The notes beneath the pieces are model-generated. The model was not told the DNA's origin. It did not search any database and worked only from the letters and a program-made list of their open reading frames with translations. The translations under genes were made by a program, and so were the position numbers. DNA of 33,378 bases from Streptomyces sp. Ru72 (GTDB taxonomy: Bacteria > Actinomycetota > Actinomycetes > Streptomycetales > Streptomycetaceae), in the NCBI RefSeq assembly GCF_002920635.1, contig NZ_PQSR01000087.1, forward strand, positions 1-33,378, read 5' to 3'. This document shows, one piece after another, positions 16,604 through 25,584 of the stretch. How positions within the stretch are numbered: the stretch's first letter is position 1; every line of letters begins with the position of its first letter.

Positions 16604-17472
16604 CCACCACCACCCCTCCGGTCGAGGGGCCGCGCCGTGTCAAGCGGGGAAGCGGCATCGGCAACGCCGGCCTCTACATCGCCGTCGGGATTGCCGCGCT
16701 GCTCTTCCTGCTCCCCTTCTACCTGATCGTCCGCAATTCGCTGATGCAGGACCCGGAGATCACGGGTGAGAACTGGAAGTGGTTCCCCAGCCACATCCAG
16801 TGGGGCAACATCACCGAGCCGTTCCACGACGTGACCGTCGACTTCGGCCGCTCGCTGGTCAACTCGGCCATAGTCGCCGTCCTGACGACGGTCGGCACCC
16901 TGCTGGTCTGCTCACTGGCCGGCTACGGCCTGGCCCGCATCCCGTACAGGCACGCCAACAAGGTGTTCTACGCGGTGCTCGCCACCCTGATGATCCCCAC
17001 CGCCGTCACCTTCGTGCCGAGTTTCGTGCTGGTCTCGTCACTCGGCTGGGTGGACTCCTACCGCGGTCTCATCATCCCGGGCCTCTTCAGCGGTTTCACC
17101 TGCTTCCTCTTCCGGCAGTACTACCTCGGATTCCCCAAGGAACTCGAGGAGGCGGCGCGCGTGGACGGGCTCGGCTACTGGGGCGCGTACTGGCGGATCG
17201 TCGTGCCGAACTCGCTCAACTTCTTCGCGGCCATGGCCACGATCACCTTCATCAGCGGCTGGAACTCGTTCCTGTGGCCGCTGGTCATCGGCCAGGACCC
17301 CAGCGCCTGGACCGTCCAGGTCGCCCTCTCCTCGTACATGACCAACCAGACCGTCAACTACCACCTGATCTTCATGGCCACCGCCATCTCGATCCTGCCC
17401 CTGGTGTTCGTGTTCCTCTTCCTGCAGCGCTGGCTGGTACAGGGCGTCGCACAGACCGGCATCAAGGGCTGA
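16600..17472 (+). CDS. Sugar ABC transporter permease (MalG-like)
   Basis: 290 aa. The start is GTG 16600, whose last two bases begin the TGA of the preceding permease (GTGA overlap), with GGGAGGAG just upstream: translational coupling for a 1:1 pair. Six membrane helices; the EAA loop reads EAARVDGLGYWGAYWRIVVP near residue 184. TITFISGWNSFLWPLVI and the C-terminal QGVAQTGIKG are usual for the MalG-like subunit of CUT1 importers. Works with the preceding permease and lipoprotein to bring in oligosaccharides, then the beta-galactosidase 12 bp downstream acts on them. Confidence 0.93.
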   Translation: MTTTTPPVEGPRRVKRGSGIGNAGLYIAVGIAALLFLLPFYLIVRNSLMQDPEITGENWKWFPSHIQWGNITEPFHDVTVDFGRSLVNSAIVAVLTTVGTLLVCSLAGYGLARIPYRHANKVFYAVLATLMIPTAVTFVPSFVLVSSLGWVDSYRGLIIPGLFSGFTCFLFRQYYLGFPKELEEAARVDGLGYWGAYWRIVVPNSLNFFAAMATITFISGWNSFLWPLVIGQDPSAWTVQVALSSYMTNQTVNYHLIFMATAISILPLVFVFLFLQRWLVQGVAQTGIKG

Positions 17473-17484
17473 CCTAGGAGACCG

Positions 17485-20340
17485 ATGACTTTCCGCACCC
17501 ATTCCTCCATCGACTACGTCGAGGACGTCTCCCCGGGCAGCGGTGCCCTGCCGCCCCGCGCCTGGTACGCGTCCTCGGACGCGGCGTCCCTCTCGCTGAA
17601 CGGCAGCTGGCGCTTCCGCCTGTCGGCGACGGCGGACGCCGAGGACGACGCGTTCGCCGAGCCCGGATACGACGCGGGGAACTGGGCGGAGGTCCCGGTC
17701 CCCGGCCACTGGGTTCTCCAGGGGCACGGCTCACCCATCTACACCAACCACCTCTACCCCTTCCCGGTCGACCCGCCGCGCGTGCCGACCGAGAACCCGA
17801 CCGGTGACCATCTGCGCGTCTTCGACCTGCCGTCCGACTGGCCGTCGGACGGCGGGACGGTGCTGCGCTTCGACGGTGTCGAGTCCTGTGCCCGGGTGTG
17901 GCTGAACGGCACGGACATCGGCGAGTTCAAGGGCTCCCGGCTGCCGCACGAGTTCGCCGTCGGGCATCTGCTCAAGCCTGCCGGCAACGTGCTCGCGGTC
18001 CGGGTCCACCAGTGGTCGGCGGGCTCGTACCTGGAGGACCAGGACCAGTGGTGGCTGCCGGGCATCTTCCGGGACGTCACCCTGCTGCACCGTCCGGCGG
18101 GCGGTGTCCTGGACTTCTTCGTGCACGCCTCCTACGACCACACGACCGGCGAGGGCACGCTGAAGGTCGACTCGGACGTCGACGGCCGGGTCACCGTGCC
18201 CGCCCTGGACATCGATGTCGCCACCGGCGAGTCCGTGACCGTGCCCGTCGAGCCGTGGACCGCGGAGACGCCGACGTTGTACGACGGCGTCCTGGCCACG
18301 GACGGCGAGCGGGTACCGCTCAGGATCGGTTTCCGGACCGTCGTCCTCGAGGACGGCCTGATCAAGGTCAACGGCAGGCCGGTCCTCTTCAAGGGAGTCA
18401 ACCGGCACGAGTGGCATCCGGAGAAGGGCCGCGCCCTCGACCTGGAGACCATGCGCGAGGACGTGCTGCTGATGAAGCGGCACAACATCAACGCCGTCCG
18501 CACCTCCCACTACCCACCGCACCCGGCCTTCCTCGACCTGTGCGACGAGTACGGGCTGTGGGTGATCGACGAGTGCGACCTGGAGACCCACGGCTTCGTC
18601 GAGCAGGCATGGCGCGACAACCCCGTCGACGACGACCGCTGGACCCCGGCGCTGCTCGACCGTGCCGCCCGTATGGTCGAGCGCGACAAGAACCACCCGT
18701 CGGTCGTCATCTGGTCCCTCGGCAACGAGGCCGGCACCGGGCGCGGACTGACGGCGATGGCGGAGTGGATCCACGGGCGTGACTCCTCACGGCTGGTGCA
18801 CTACGAGGGCGACATCGACTGCCGTGACACGGATGTGTACTCGCGGATGTACGCGAGCCACGCCGAGGTGGAGCAGATCGGCCGCGGACTGGACGGGGGC
18901 ACCCACAAGCGCCGCGAGCTGCCCTTCATCCTCTGCGAGTACGGGCACGCCATGGGCAACGGCCCCGGCGGCATCGCCGACTACCAGCGGCTGTTCGAGT
19001 CCTACGACCGGCTCCAGGGCGGCTTCATCTGGGAGTGGATCGACCACGGCATCAAGCACCCGGAGCTGGGCTACGCCTATGGCGGCGACTTCGGCGAGGA
19101 GCTGCACGACGGGAACTTCGTCTGCGACGGTCTGCTGTTCCCGGACCGCGAGCCGTCGCCGGGCCTCGTCGAGTACAAGAAGGTGATCGAGCCGGTCCGC
19201 ATCGACGGCGACGGCGGTACCGTGCGGATCCGCAACGCCCACGACTTCGCGGACCTCTCCGCGCTCGCCTTCGAATGGTCCTTCCAGGTCGACGGCGAGA
19301 CCGTGGAGTCGGGCTCGCTGTCGGTGCCGGTGCTCGCGGCCGGAGAGTCGGCGGAGGTCAAGCTGCCCGAGCCGCCCGAGGTGCGCCGTGGTGAGACGCA
19401 GTGGACGGTGCGGGCGGTGCTGGCGTCGGACACCGCCTGGGGCGCGAAGGGCCACCAGGTGGCGTGGGGACAGTTCCCGGTCACCGGCCGTGTGCCGGTC
19501 CCGGCCGTCGCGGGCACGGCTCCCGCGCTCACCGACGGCCGGATCACGCTCGGCCCGGGCACCTTCGACGCCCGCACAGGCGCGCTGAGGGCCGTCGGCG
19601 GCGTGGACGTGACCGGCCTGCGCCTGGACGTCTGGCGGGCCACCACCGACAACGACGACGGCGCCGAGTGGCAGACGGACCTCCGCTTCGGCTTCATGTG
19701 GCGCAAGCTGGGCCTGCACCGCATGCGGCACCGTCTGGACGGGGTGGAGCTCGCAGACGGGGCACTGACCGTGCGGACCCGGGTGGCGCCCGCCGCCTGG
19801 GAGGTGGGCCTCGCGACCGTGTACCGCTGGTCGTCGGACGGGGAGAGGCTGCGGCTGGCCGTGTCCGTCACACCCGAGGGCGACTGGACGGTGCCGCTGC
19901 CCCGGCTCGGCATCCGGTTCGGGCTGTCCGGCGCGGCAGACCGGGTCACCTGGTTCGGAGGCGGCCCCGGCGAGGCGTACCCGGACACCAGGTCCGCCTC
20001 TCGGCTGGGCCGTTGGGAGTCCACGGTCGACGGGCTGCAGACGCCGTACGTGCGCCCGCAGGAGAACGGCGCCCGCGCCGACGTCCGCTGGGCGGAGATC
20101 GGCGGGCTGCGCATCCAGGGCGACCCGGAGTTCTTCTTCAGCGCCCGGCGCTGGACGACGGAGCAGCTGGACGCCGCGCGGCACCGCACCGACCTCAGGC
20201 CCGGAGACACGGTGTGGGTCAACCTCGACCACGGCCAGCACGGCATCGGCTCCCAGTCGTGCGGTCCGGGCCCGCTGCCGCAGTACTTCCTGCGGGCCGA
20301 GCCCGCGGAGTTCTCCTTCGTCTTCTCGGAGATCAGTTGA
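17485..20340 (+). CDS. GH2 beta-galactosidase (intracellular, LacZ type)
   Basis: 951 aa, ATG 17485 with TAGGAG seven to eight bases upstream. Order: jelly-roll sugar-binding domain (SLNGSWRFRL, PVPGHWVLQGHGSPIYTN), immunoglobulin-like domain, TIM barrel, and a C-terminal Bgal small-chain-like domain (WFGGGPGEAYPDTRSAS, GIGSQSCGPGPL). The acid/base is Glu415 in SLGNEAGTGRG and the nucleophile Glu485 in FILCEYGHAMGNG. HEWHPEKGRALD and ATTDNDDG are LacZ-type substrate contacts. There is no signal peptide, so it hydrolyses imported beta-galactosides in the cytosol. Position directly after the importer and before an MFS carrier supports a galactan-oligosaccharide pathway. Length is normal for the family. 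Confidence 0.94.
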   Translation: MTFRTHSSIDYVEDVSPGSGALPPRAWYASSDAASLSLNGSWRFRLSATADAEDDAFAEPGYDAGNWAEVPVPGHWVLQGHGSPIYTNHLYPFPVDPPRVPTENPTGDHLRVFDLPSDWPSDGGTVLRFDGVESCARVWLNGTDIGEFKGSRLPHEFAVGHLLKPAGNVLAVRVHQWSAGSYLEDQDQWWLPGIFRDVTLLHRPAGGVLDFFVHASYDHTTGEGTLKVDSDVDGRVTVPALDIDVATGESVTVPVEPWTAETPTLYDGVLATDGERVPLRIGFRTVVLEDGLIKVNGRPVLFKGVNRHEWHPEKGRALDLETMREDVLLMKRHNINAVRTSHYPPHPAFLDLCDEYGLWVIDECDLETHGFVEQAWRDNPVDDDRWTPALLDRAARMVERDKNHPSVVIWSLGNEAGTGRGLTAMAEWIHGRDSSRLVHYEGDIDCRDTDVYSRMYASHAEVEQIGRGLDGGTHKRRELPFILCEYGHAMGNGPGGIADYQRLFESYDRLQGGFIWEWIDHGIKHPELGYAYGGDFGEELHDGNFVCDGLLFPDREPSPGLVEYKKVIEPVRIDGDGGTVRIRNAHDFADLSALAFEWSFQVDGETVESGSLSVPVLAAGESAEVKLPEPPEVRRGETQWTVRAVLASDTAWGAKGHQVAWGQFPVTGRVPVPAVAGTAPALTDGRITLGPGTFDARTGALRAVGGVDVTGLRLDVWRATTDNDDGAEWQTDLRFGFMWRKLGLHRMRHRLDGVELADGALTVRTRVAPAAWEVGLATVYRWSSDGERLRLAVSVTPEGDWTVPLPRLGIRFGLSGAADRVTWFGGGPGEAYPDTRSASRLGRWESTVDGLQTPYVRPQENGARADVRWAEIGGLRIQGDPEFFFSARRWTTEQLDAARHRTDLRPGDTVWVNLDHGQHGIGSQSCGPGPLPQYFLRAEPAEFSFVFSEIS

Positions 20341-21500
20341 CGGACACGGTCCTGAGGAGCCCCGCGGCCGGACGGCTGTTCAGTCGTCCGGCCGCGGCCG
20401 CGTCCTGCGTCGGTTTCGTCCTCATCGGCATGCTCCAGGCGCTCTACGGCCCTGCGGTCCCCGGCCTGCGCGACGAGTACGGCCTGTCGCCGTCGGGCGC
20501 CGGCCTCGGCCTGAGCCTGCACTTCACGGGCGGGGTCGCGGGCGTCCTCGCCTTCAACGCCATCCACTCCCGGATCAGCAACCGGACGCTGCTGTCGGCG
20601 AGTTACGGACTGATGGCGGCGGGCGGCGCCGGTTTCGCGCTCGCCCCCGACTGGCCGCTCGCCCTGGCCGCCGCCTTCCTCGGCGGTCTCGGCTTCGGCG
20701 GCATCGACTACGGCCTCAACCAGCTGTTCGCGGTCGGCTTCGGCGAGAAGTCCACGGCCATGCTCAACGTGCTCAACGCGCACTTCGGCATCGGCGCGGT
20801 GCTCGGCCCGGCGGCCGTGGCCTGGACGGGACCCGGGCGGTACGCGTACGCGTACGGAGGGTGCGCCGTACTGGCGGCCGTACTTGCCCTGTGCACGAGG
20901 GGCGTACGGACCGAACCGGCCCGCGTCGCGCCGAAGGCCTCGACGTCGCTGGGCCTGTCCCGCGTCCTGGTCGGCTTCCTCGCCCTCTACGTCCTCAACG
21001 TGGCCGTAGAGGCGGGCGTCGGCGGCTGGGAGCCCACCCATCTGGAGACCGTCGGCTACAGCGCGACGGTGGCCGCCTCCGCGACCTCCGTGTACTGGCT
21101 GATGATGACGGCGGGCCGCTTCCTCGTCGTCCCGCTCACGCTGAGGTACGCCCCCGAGCGCATCCTCACCGTGTGCGCGGCCGGGGTGACGGCCTGCCTG
21201 CTGCTGTCGCTCGTAAAAGGTGTGGCGCCCGTGGCGTATGCGGGTGTTGGCTTGTTCATTGCGCCCGTCTTCCCCACCGGCCTGCCCTGGCTGAACCGGG
21301 CTCTCCCCCAGGCGAACCGAGCGGGCGCCTGGGTCATCGCCGCGTCGATGGTCGGCGGAGTGGCAGCGCCGCCACTGCTGGGACTGGGCATCGAAGCCTC
21401 TGGCATCCATGCCGTTCCCTGGCTGCTGACAGCGTTGTCGGCCGCCTCGCTCGCGGCGACCATATGGCTGATCCAACTGACCCGGAGGTTCGTCGAGTGA
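20337..21500 (+). CDS. MFS sugar transporter (FucP-like)
   Basis: 387 aa from TTG 20337, which overlaps the TGA of the GH2 gene (TTGA) and has GGAG just upstream; no other in-frame start precedes the first helix. About 12 membrane helices. LNAHFGIGAVLGP and VEAGVGGWEPTHLE in the second half are typical of the fucose/galactose/glucose-permease-like MFS group. The overlap implies that its translation depends on the beta-galactosidase. It probably moves galactose or a related monosaccharide across the membrane; direction and substrate are inferred only from this context. Confidence 0.85.
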   Translation: MTDTVLRSPAAGRLFSRPAAAASCVGFVLIGMLQALYGPAVPGLRDEYGLSPSGAGLGLSLHFTGGVAGVLAFNAIHSRISNRTLLSASYGLMAAGGAGFALAPDWPLALAAAFLGGLGFGGIDYGLNQLFAVGFGEKSTAMLNVLNAHFGIGAVLGPAAVAWTGPGRYAYAYGGCAVLAAVLALCTRGVRTEPARVAPKASTSLGLSRVLVGFLALYVLNVAVEAGVGGWEPTHLETVGYSATVAASATSVYWLMMTAGRFLVVPLTLRYAPERILTVCAAGVTACLLLSLVKGVAPVAYAGVGLFIAPVFPTGLPWLNRALPQANRAGAWVIAASMVGGVAAPPLLGLGIEASGIHAVPWLLTALSAASLAATIWLIQLTRRFVE

Positions 21501-22516
21501 GCGGGAGCATCGAGGTCCGCGGACTTACCCGCACCTTCCTCACCACCGTCCGCCGCCCCGGTTTCACGGGCGCCCTGCGTTCCCTGGTCAACCCGGAAAA
21601 GGTGACCAAACACGCCGTCACGGACATCACCTTCGACGTGGCGCCGGGCGAACTGCTCGCCCTGCTCGGCCCGAACGGCGCAGGCAAGTCCACCACCATC
21701 AAGATGCTGACCGGCATCCTCACCCCCACGTCCGGCGAGGCCCGGGTCGCGGGCGTGGTGCCGTACGAGGAGCGCGAGCGCAACGCGCGCAACATCGGCG
21801 CGGTGTTCGGGCAGCGCACCCAGCTGTGGTGGGACCTGCCGGTGCGCGAGTCGTTCGCGATCCTGCGCGACATCTACGAGGTGCCGAAGGCCGACCACGC
21901 GGCCCGACTGAAGGAGTTCGACGAACTGCTCGATCTCTCCTCCTTCTGGGACACACGGGTCCGGCATCTCTCGCTCGGCCAGCGGGTGCGCTGCGACCTG
22001 GCGGCGGCGCTGCTGCACGACCCGCCGGTGGTGTTCCTCGACGAGCCGACGATCGGCATGGACGTGGTGGTCAAGGAGCAGGTGCGGGAGTTCCTGCGGC
22101 ACCAGGTGGAGGAGCGCGGCCGGACCGTGCTGCTGACCACGCACGACATGACGGAGGTCGAGCGGCTGGCCGAGCGGGTGGTACTGGTCAACCACGGGCG
22201 TCTGGTGCTGGACGGCACCCTGACCGAGATCCGCCGGAGGTTCGGCTCGACCTGGCAGGTGCGGACGACCCTCGCCGATCCGCACGCCGCGGTCGAGCCG
22301 CTGCCGGGGATCGCTCTGCTGCGGCGGGAGGGACCTCAGGTGGTGTTCGGCCCGGACGGGGCGGGCGCGCCGACGGTCCACCAGGCGCTGAAGCAGATCA
22401 TCGAGCGGTACGAGGTCACGGACCTCGGGATCGACGAGGCGGACCTGGAGGACGTGATGCGCGCGGCCTACGTCCAGGCGGCGTCCCCGGCTCAGTTCCA
22501 GGCGGAGGGGGTCTGA
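21497..22516 (+). CDS. ABC-2 type transporter ATP-binding protein
   Basis: 339 aa from GTG 21497, overlapping the MFS stop (GTGA). Walker A GPNGAGKST (58-66), ABC signature LSLGQ (158-162), Walker B VVFLDEP (178-184) and switch His216 (TTHDM) are all intact. An extra N-terminal stretch (TTVRRPGFTGALRSLVNPEK) between strand 1 and the usual core is characteristic of the ABC-2 exporter subgroup paired with two ~265-aa permeases. The C-terminal ~100 residues form the regulatory tail. It is the motor for the two permeases that follow. Substrate unknown. Its coupling to a sugar operon is notable because these systems are exporters by family, not importers, so it is not the missing ATPase of the upstream sugar importer. 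Confidence 0.92.
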   Translation: MSGSIEVRGLTRTFLTTVRRPGFTGALRSLVNPEKVTKHAVTDITFDVAPGELLALLGPNGAGKSTTIKMLTGILTPTSGEARVAGVVPYEERERNARNIGAVFGQRTQLWWDLPVRESFAILRDIYEVPKADHAARLKEFDELLDLSSFWDTRVRHLSLGQRVRCDLAAALLHDPPVVFLDEPTIGMDVVVKEQVREFLRHQVEERGRTVLLTTHDMTEVERLAERVVLVNHGRLVLDGTLTEIRRRFGSTWQVRTTLADPHAAVEPLPGIALLRREGPQVVFGPDGAGAPTVHQALKQIIERYEVTDLGIDEADLEDVMRAAYVQAASPAQFQAEGV

Positions 22517-23319
22517 TGGCCGTCCTGCACGCCTGGCGCGCCGCGCGGGTCACTCCGCTGGGCGAGCTGCTCACCCCGCCCCGCATCACGGCCGCCCTGC
22601 TGCGGCTGACCGTGCAGGTCGTGCTCGTGGCGTCGCTGTGGCGCGGCCTGTACCAGGCGACCGGCACGACCGCCGGACTGGACCGCGACCAGGCGGTCAC
22701 CTACGCGGTGCTCGCGGTCCTCGCCTCCCGGCTGCGGGAGCTGGACCAGTACGCGGGCCGGGACTCGGTGCTCCAGCACATGCACTTCGGCACGATCGTC
22801 TACTGGTACCTGCGCCCGCTGCCGCCCCAGCGCTACTACGCTCTGCGGGCGCTGGGCGAGCAGCTGTACGGTCTGGTGTGGGCACTGGCCGGGTACGCGG
22901 TGTGCCTCGCGGCCGGAGTGGTGGAACCCCCTGAGTCGGCGTCCGTGGCCGGGGTGTTCGCGCTGAGCCTGCTGCTCGGCCAGTGGGTCCTGCACTACGT
23001 CACGCTCCTCATCGACCAGCTGTGCTTCTGGACGCTGCGCAACACCGCGGCGATGCTGATCCTCCTCTTCGCGCAGAACCTGCTGTCCGGGGTGTACGCG
23101 CCGCTGTGGTTCTTCCCGCACTGGTTCGTCACGATGAGCGGTTTCCTTCCGTTCCAGGCGACGCTGAGCGTGCCGCTGTCCCTGTACGTGGGCCGCATCC
23201 CGCTGTCCGACGCGGGGGCGCAACTCGCCGTCCAGGCGGGGTGGGTGGTGGCCCTGTCCCTGTTCACCCGGCTGCTGTGGCGGCGGGCCGCCCGGCGTGT
23301 CATCTCCCAGGGAGGCTGA
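22516..23319 (+). CDS. ABC-2 family transporter permease 1
   Basis: 267 aa. The ATG at 22516 shares its A with the TGA of the ATPase gene, so translation is coupled. Six hydrophobic helices are apparent (for example VVLVASLWRGL, VWALAGYAVCLAAGVV, NTAAMLILLFAQNLLSG). YWYLRPLPPQRYYALR matches the RPL-P motif of the ABC2_membrane_6 type permease; the partner gene has a similar YLLRPMPVYRQ. Together with the next gene it should form a heterodimeric channel. No substrate is known for this family from sequence alone. Confidence 0.88.
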   Translation: MAVLHAWRAARVTPLGELLTPPRITAALLRLTVQVVLVASLWRGLYQATGTTAGLDRDQAVTYAVLAVLASRLRELDQYAGRDSVLQHMHFGTIVYWYLRPLPPQRYYALRALGEQLYGLVWALAGYAVCLAAGVVEPPESASVAGVFALSLLLGQWVLHYVTLLIDQLCFWTLRNTAAMLILLFAQNLLSGVYAPLWFFPHWFVTMSGFLPFQATLSVPLSLYVGRIPLSDAGAQLAVQAGWVVALSLFTRLLWRRAARRVISQGG

Positions 23320-23321
23320 CC

Positions 23322-24128
23322 GTGTCGGTGAAGGCGTTGCGCATCGCATGGCGGATCACCCGTCTCAACTTCCGTGCCCAGCTGGAGTACCGCACCGAGT
23401 TCCTGATGATGATCGCCATCGGTGCCATCTGGCAGGTGTCGGTGATCGTGTTCGCGACGGTGCTGCTGACCCGGTTCACCGGGATGGGCGGCTGGGACAG
23501 TTCGGACGTGCTCCTCATCCCGGCGACTCGGATGCTGGCGCACGGCCTGTTCGTGCTGCTCCTGGGCCGGGTGCACGGACTGGGCCGGCACATCCAGGAG
23601 GGCAGGATCGACGCGTACCTGCTGCGCCCCATGCCCGTGTACCGCCAGGTCCAGCTGCAGTTCTTCCCCACCAACGCCATCGGCGACCTGACGGTGGCGG
23701 CGGGCCTGATGGCGGGCGCGCTCGGCCGCAGTCACCTGGACTGGACGGCGGGCCGGATCACCTACCTGATCCTCTCGCTCGTCGGCGGCATGCTCCTGGA
23801 GGCGGCCCTGTTCACCGCGGTGGCCTGTGCGTCACTGCGGTTCCCGGCCGCCGACTACTGGGGTCGCTGGCTGGAGGAACTGCTCGGCACGTTCGGCAGC
23901 TATCCGCTGAACGTCCTGCCGAAGGCGGTGGGGGGCTTTTTGACCTTCGGCCTGCCGCTCGCGTTCGTCGCGTACTTCCCGGCGGCGGTGCTGACCGGCC
24001 ACGGCCACGACACGGGCGCCCCGTACTGGCTGGCGGCGGCCTCACCGCTGCTCGGGCTGCTGGCGTACCTCGGGTCGCGGCTGCTGTGGCGCTGGAGCCT
24101 GGGGCACTACACCGGAGTGAACGGGTGA
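23322..24128 (+). CDS. ABC-2 family transporter permease 2
   Basis: 268 aa from GTG 23322, with GGAGG (23311-23315) six bases upstream, two bases after the preceding stop. Six membrane helices. IQEGRIDAYLLRPMPVYRQVQ mirrors the conserved loop of the first permease, cut here to its core YLLRPMPVYRQ. FGLPLAFVAYFPAAVLTGH near the C-terminus is typical of the family. Last gene of the long + strand operon; a hairpin follows its stop immediately. Confidence 0.88.
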   Translation: MSVKALRIAWRITRLNFRAQLEYRTEFLMMIAIGAIWQVSVIVFATVLLTRFTGMGGWDSSDVLLIPATRMLAHGLFVLLLGRVHGLGRHIQEGRIDAYLLRPMPVYRQVQLQFFPTNAIGDLTVAAGLMAGALGRSHLDWTAGRITYLILSLVGGMLLEAALFTAVACASLRFPAADYWGRWLEELLGTFGSYPLNVLPKAVGGFLTFGLPLAFVAYFPAAVLTGHGHDTGAPYWLAAASPLLGLLAYLGSRLLWRWSLGHYTGVNG

Positions 24129-24130
24129 GA

Positions 24131-24149
24131 GCCCGTGGGTGACACGGGC
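24131..24149. terminator. Terminator between convergent genes
   Basis: GCCCGTG (24131-24137), loop GGTGA, CACGGGC (24143-24149): a perfect 7-bp stem starting two bases after the permease stop and 20 bases before the end of the opposing MFS gene. It could serve both directions. Confidence 0.6.
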
Positions 24150-24169
24150 CCTGACGACGCCGGAGCCGC

Positions 24170-25411
24170 TCAGGCGGCCTCGGCGGCCGTCTCCGGGTGA
24201 CGGGTCCGTACGGGTGTGAGCAGGGCCAGGGCCGCGATGCCCACGCAGCAGGACCCGGCCACCACCCCCACCGCCGCCGTGCCGTGGTGCTGGGCCCCCC
24301 AGGTGAGCACGGCCGCGCCGATCGGGGCAGCCGCGTAGTGGATCGTCCAGAACGCGGAGGTGACCCGGCCGAGCAGGTGCTCGGGGGTCACCTGCTGACG
24401 CAGGGACATCGAGCAGGTCCCGGCGATGCTGACGCATCCGAGGAACGCCGCCATCAGGAAGGCGACGGCCGGTACATGACGGGCCCAGCCGATGCCGGCG
24501 AGCGCGCAGCCGCAGACGGTCACGGCCCCGATCCAGGTGGGCCCGAAACCGAGCACCCGCCGTACCCGTGCCACCAGCAGGGCTCCGGCGATGGTTCCGA
24601 GAGCGCCGACCGCGAGGACGGTGCCGACGGTGCCGTCACTCTGCCCGAGGTCGTGCTTGAGGTGGTAGATGAGTACGTCGTTGAGGCCCAGCTCCAGAAA
24701 GCTGAACAGGGTCAGCAGCACGGTCAGCGCGCGCAGCACCGGGTGGCGCCGCAGGAAGGACGCCCCTGCCAGCAGGTCCTTCCACAGTCCCCGCCGGGTC
24801 GGTGCCGGGTCGGGCGGCGCGGACTGCCGGAGCCGTACGAGGGTCAGGCAGACCGCCGACACGCCGAAGCTCGCCGCGTCCACCGCGACGGCTCCGGCCG
24901 GCCCCGTCCACGCGGCCACGACGCCCGCGCCGAGCGGGCCCACCACCCCCGCCGCGGCGGCCGTCGCGTTCAGCCGGCCGTTCGCGGCGGTGATCCGCTC
25001 GCCGTCGACCAGGCCCCGCACCACGGTGACGTACGCGACCGAGAACACCATTCCGACGGCCTCGCACAGCGGCAGCACCGCGTACAGCAGCCAGACCCGC
25101 GGCCCGGCGAGCCACACCAGGGGAACCAGCCCGTACAGCACCATCCGCACCAGGTCGCAGGCGATCAGCAGCTTCCTGCGGTCCAGCCGGTCCACCACCA
25201 CACCGGCGAACACCCCGGACAGCACCGACGCCGCACCTCCGACCGCCGTCAACAGCCCCATCCGAGCGACGGACCCGGTCGCCTCCAGCACCAGCAGCGG
25301 CAGCGCGATCAGGGCGAAGGAGTCACCGAGGACCGAGAGGGTCTGCGCGGCCCAGAAGATCCCGAAGTCCCGGTTCCGTCGCGGCGATCCCGCACCTGTT
25401 GCCTCCCGCAC
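24170..25411 (-). CDS. MFS exporter (EntS/MFS_3-like)
   Basis: 413 aa if begun at GTG 25411, which has GGGGAG six bases upstream; the frame continues to GTG 25468 but no ribosome site is seen there. About 12 helices; FGIFWAAQTLSVLGDSFALIALPLLV at the start and VVDRLDRRKLLIACDLVR as the loop 2-3 motif are typical of the drug/siderophore-exporter MFS_3 group. These short motifs are quoted from residues ~14-90. It faces a TetR regulator across an operator-like segment, the common arrangement of a regulated efflux pump. Substrate unknown; a link to the biosynthetic genes at the left end is not supported by position. Confidence 0.88.
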   Translation of the reverse strand: MREATGAGSPRRNRDFGIFWAAQTLSVLGDSFALIALPLLVLEATGSVARMGLLTAVGGAASVLSGVFAGVVVDRLDRRKLLIACDLVRMVLYGLVPLVWLAGPRVWLLYAVLPLCEAVGMVFSVAYVTVVRGLVDGERITAANGRLNATAAAAGVVGPLGAGVVAAWTGPAGAVAVDAASFGVSAVCLTLVRLRQSAPPDPAPTRRGLWKDLLAGASFLRRHPVLRALTVLLTLFSFLELGLNDVLIYHLKHDLGQSDGTVGTVLAVGALGTIAGALLVARVRRVLGFGPTWIGAVTVCGCALAGIGWARHVPAVAFLMAAFLGCVSIAGTCSMSLRQQVTPEHLLGRVTSAFWTIHYAAAPIGAAVLTWGAQHHGTAAVGVVAGSCCVGIAALALLTPVRTRHPETAAEAA

Positions 25412-25537
25412 CGGCAGCTCCCCCTGCGCGCCCACATTCGAGCGCGACGAACGATCAAGACGTACCACCGTACGCCGACCCGGCGGCGGCCCGGAGCCGT
25501 CTCGCCACGCTCGCGCCGTCTCTGCACGGCAACCCCC

Positions 25538-25571
25538 TACCTGGGCTAGGATATTGCCTAGGACCCCTAGG
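25538..25571. promoter_or_regulatory. CCTAGG operator cluster in MFS/TetR divergent gap
   Basis: Two CCTAGG hexamers (25557-25562, 25566-25571) sit three bases apart, and TACCTGGGCTAGG (25538-25550) is a looser third copy. TTGCCTAGG and CCTAGGTAA form an inverted pair ending two bases before the AAGGAG of the tetR gene. A TetR dimer here would block both promoters; TAGGAT (25547-25552) could be a -10. Confidence 0.55.
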
Positions 25572-25584
25572 TAAGGAGCAGTCC

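Noticed and set aside
14352..17472. ABC importer incomplete because an ATPase was lost
   Set aside because: Absence of a local ATPase is normal for this importer class in Streptomyces, and the ATPase at 21497 belongs to an exporter family.
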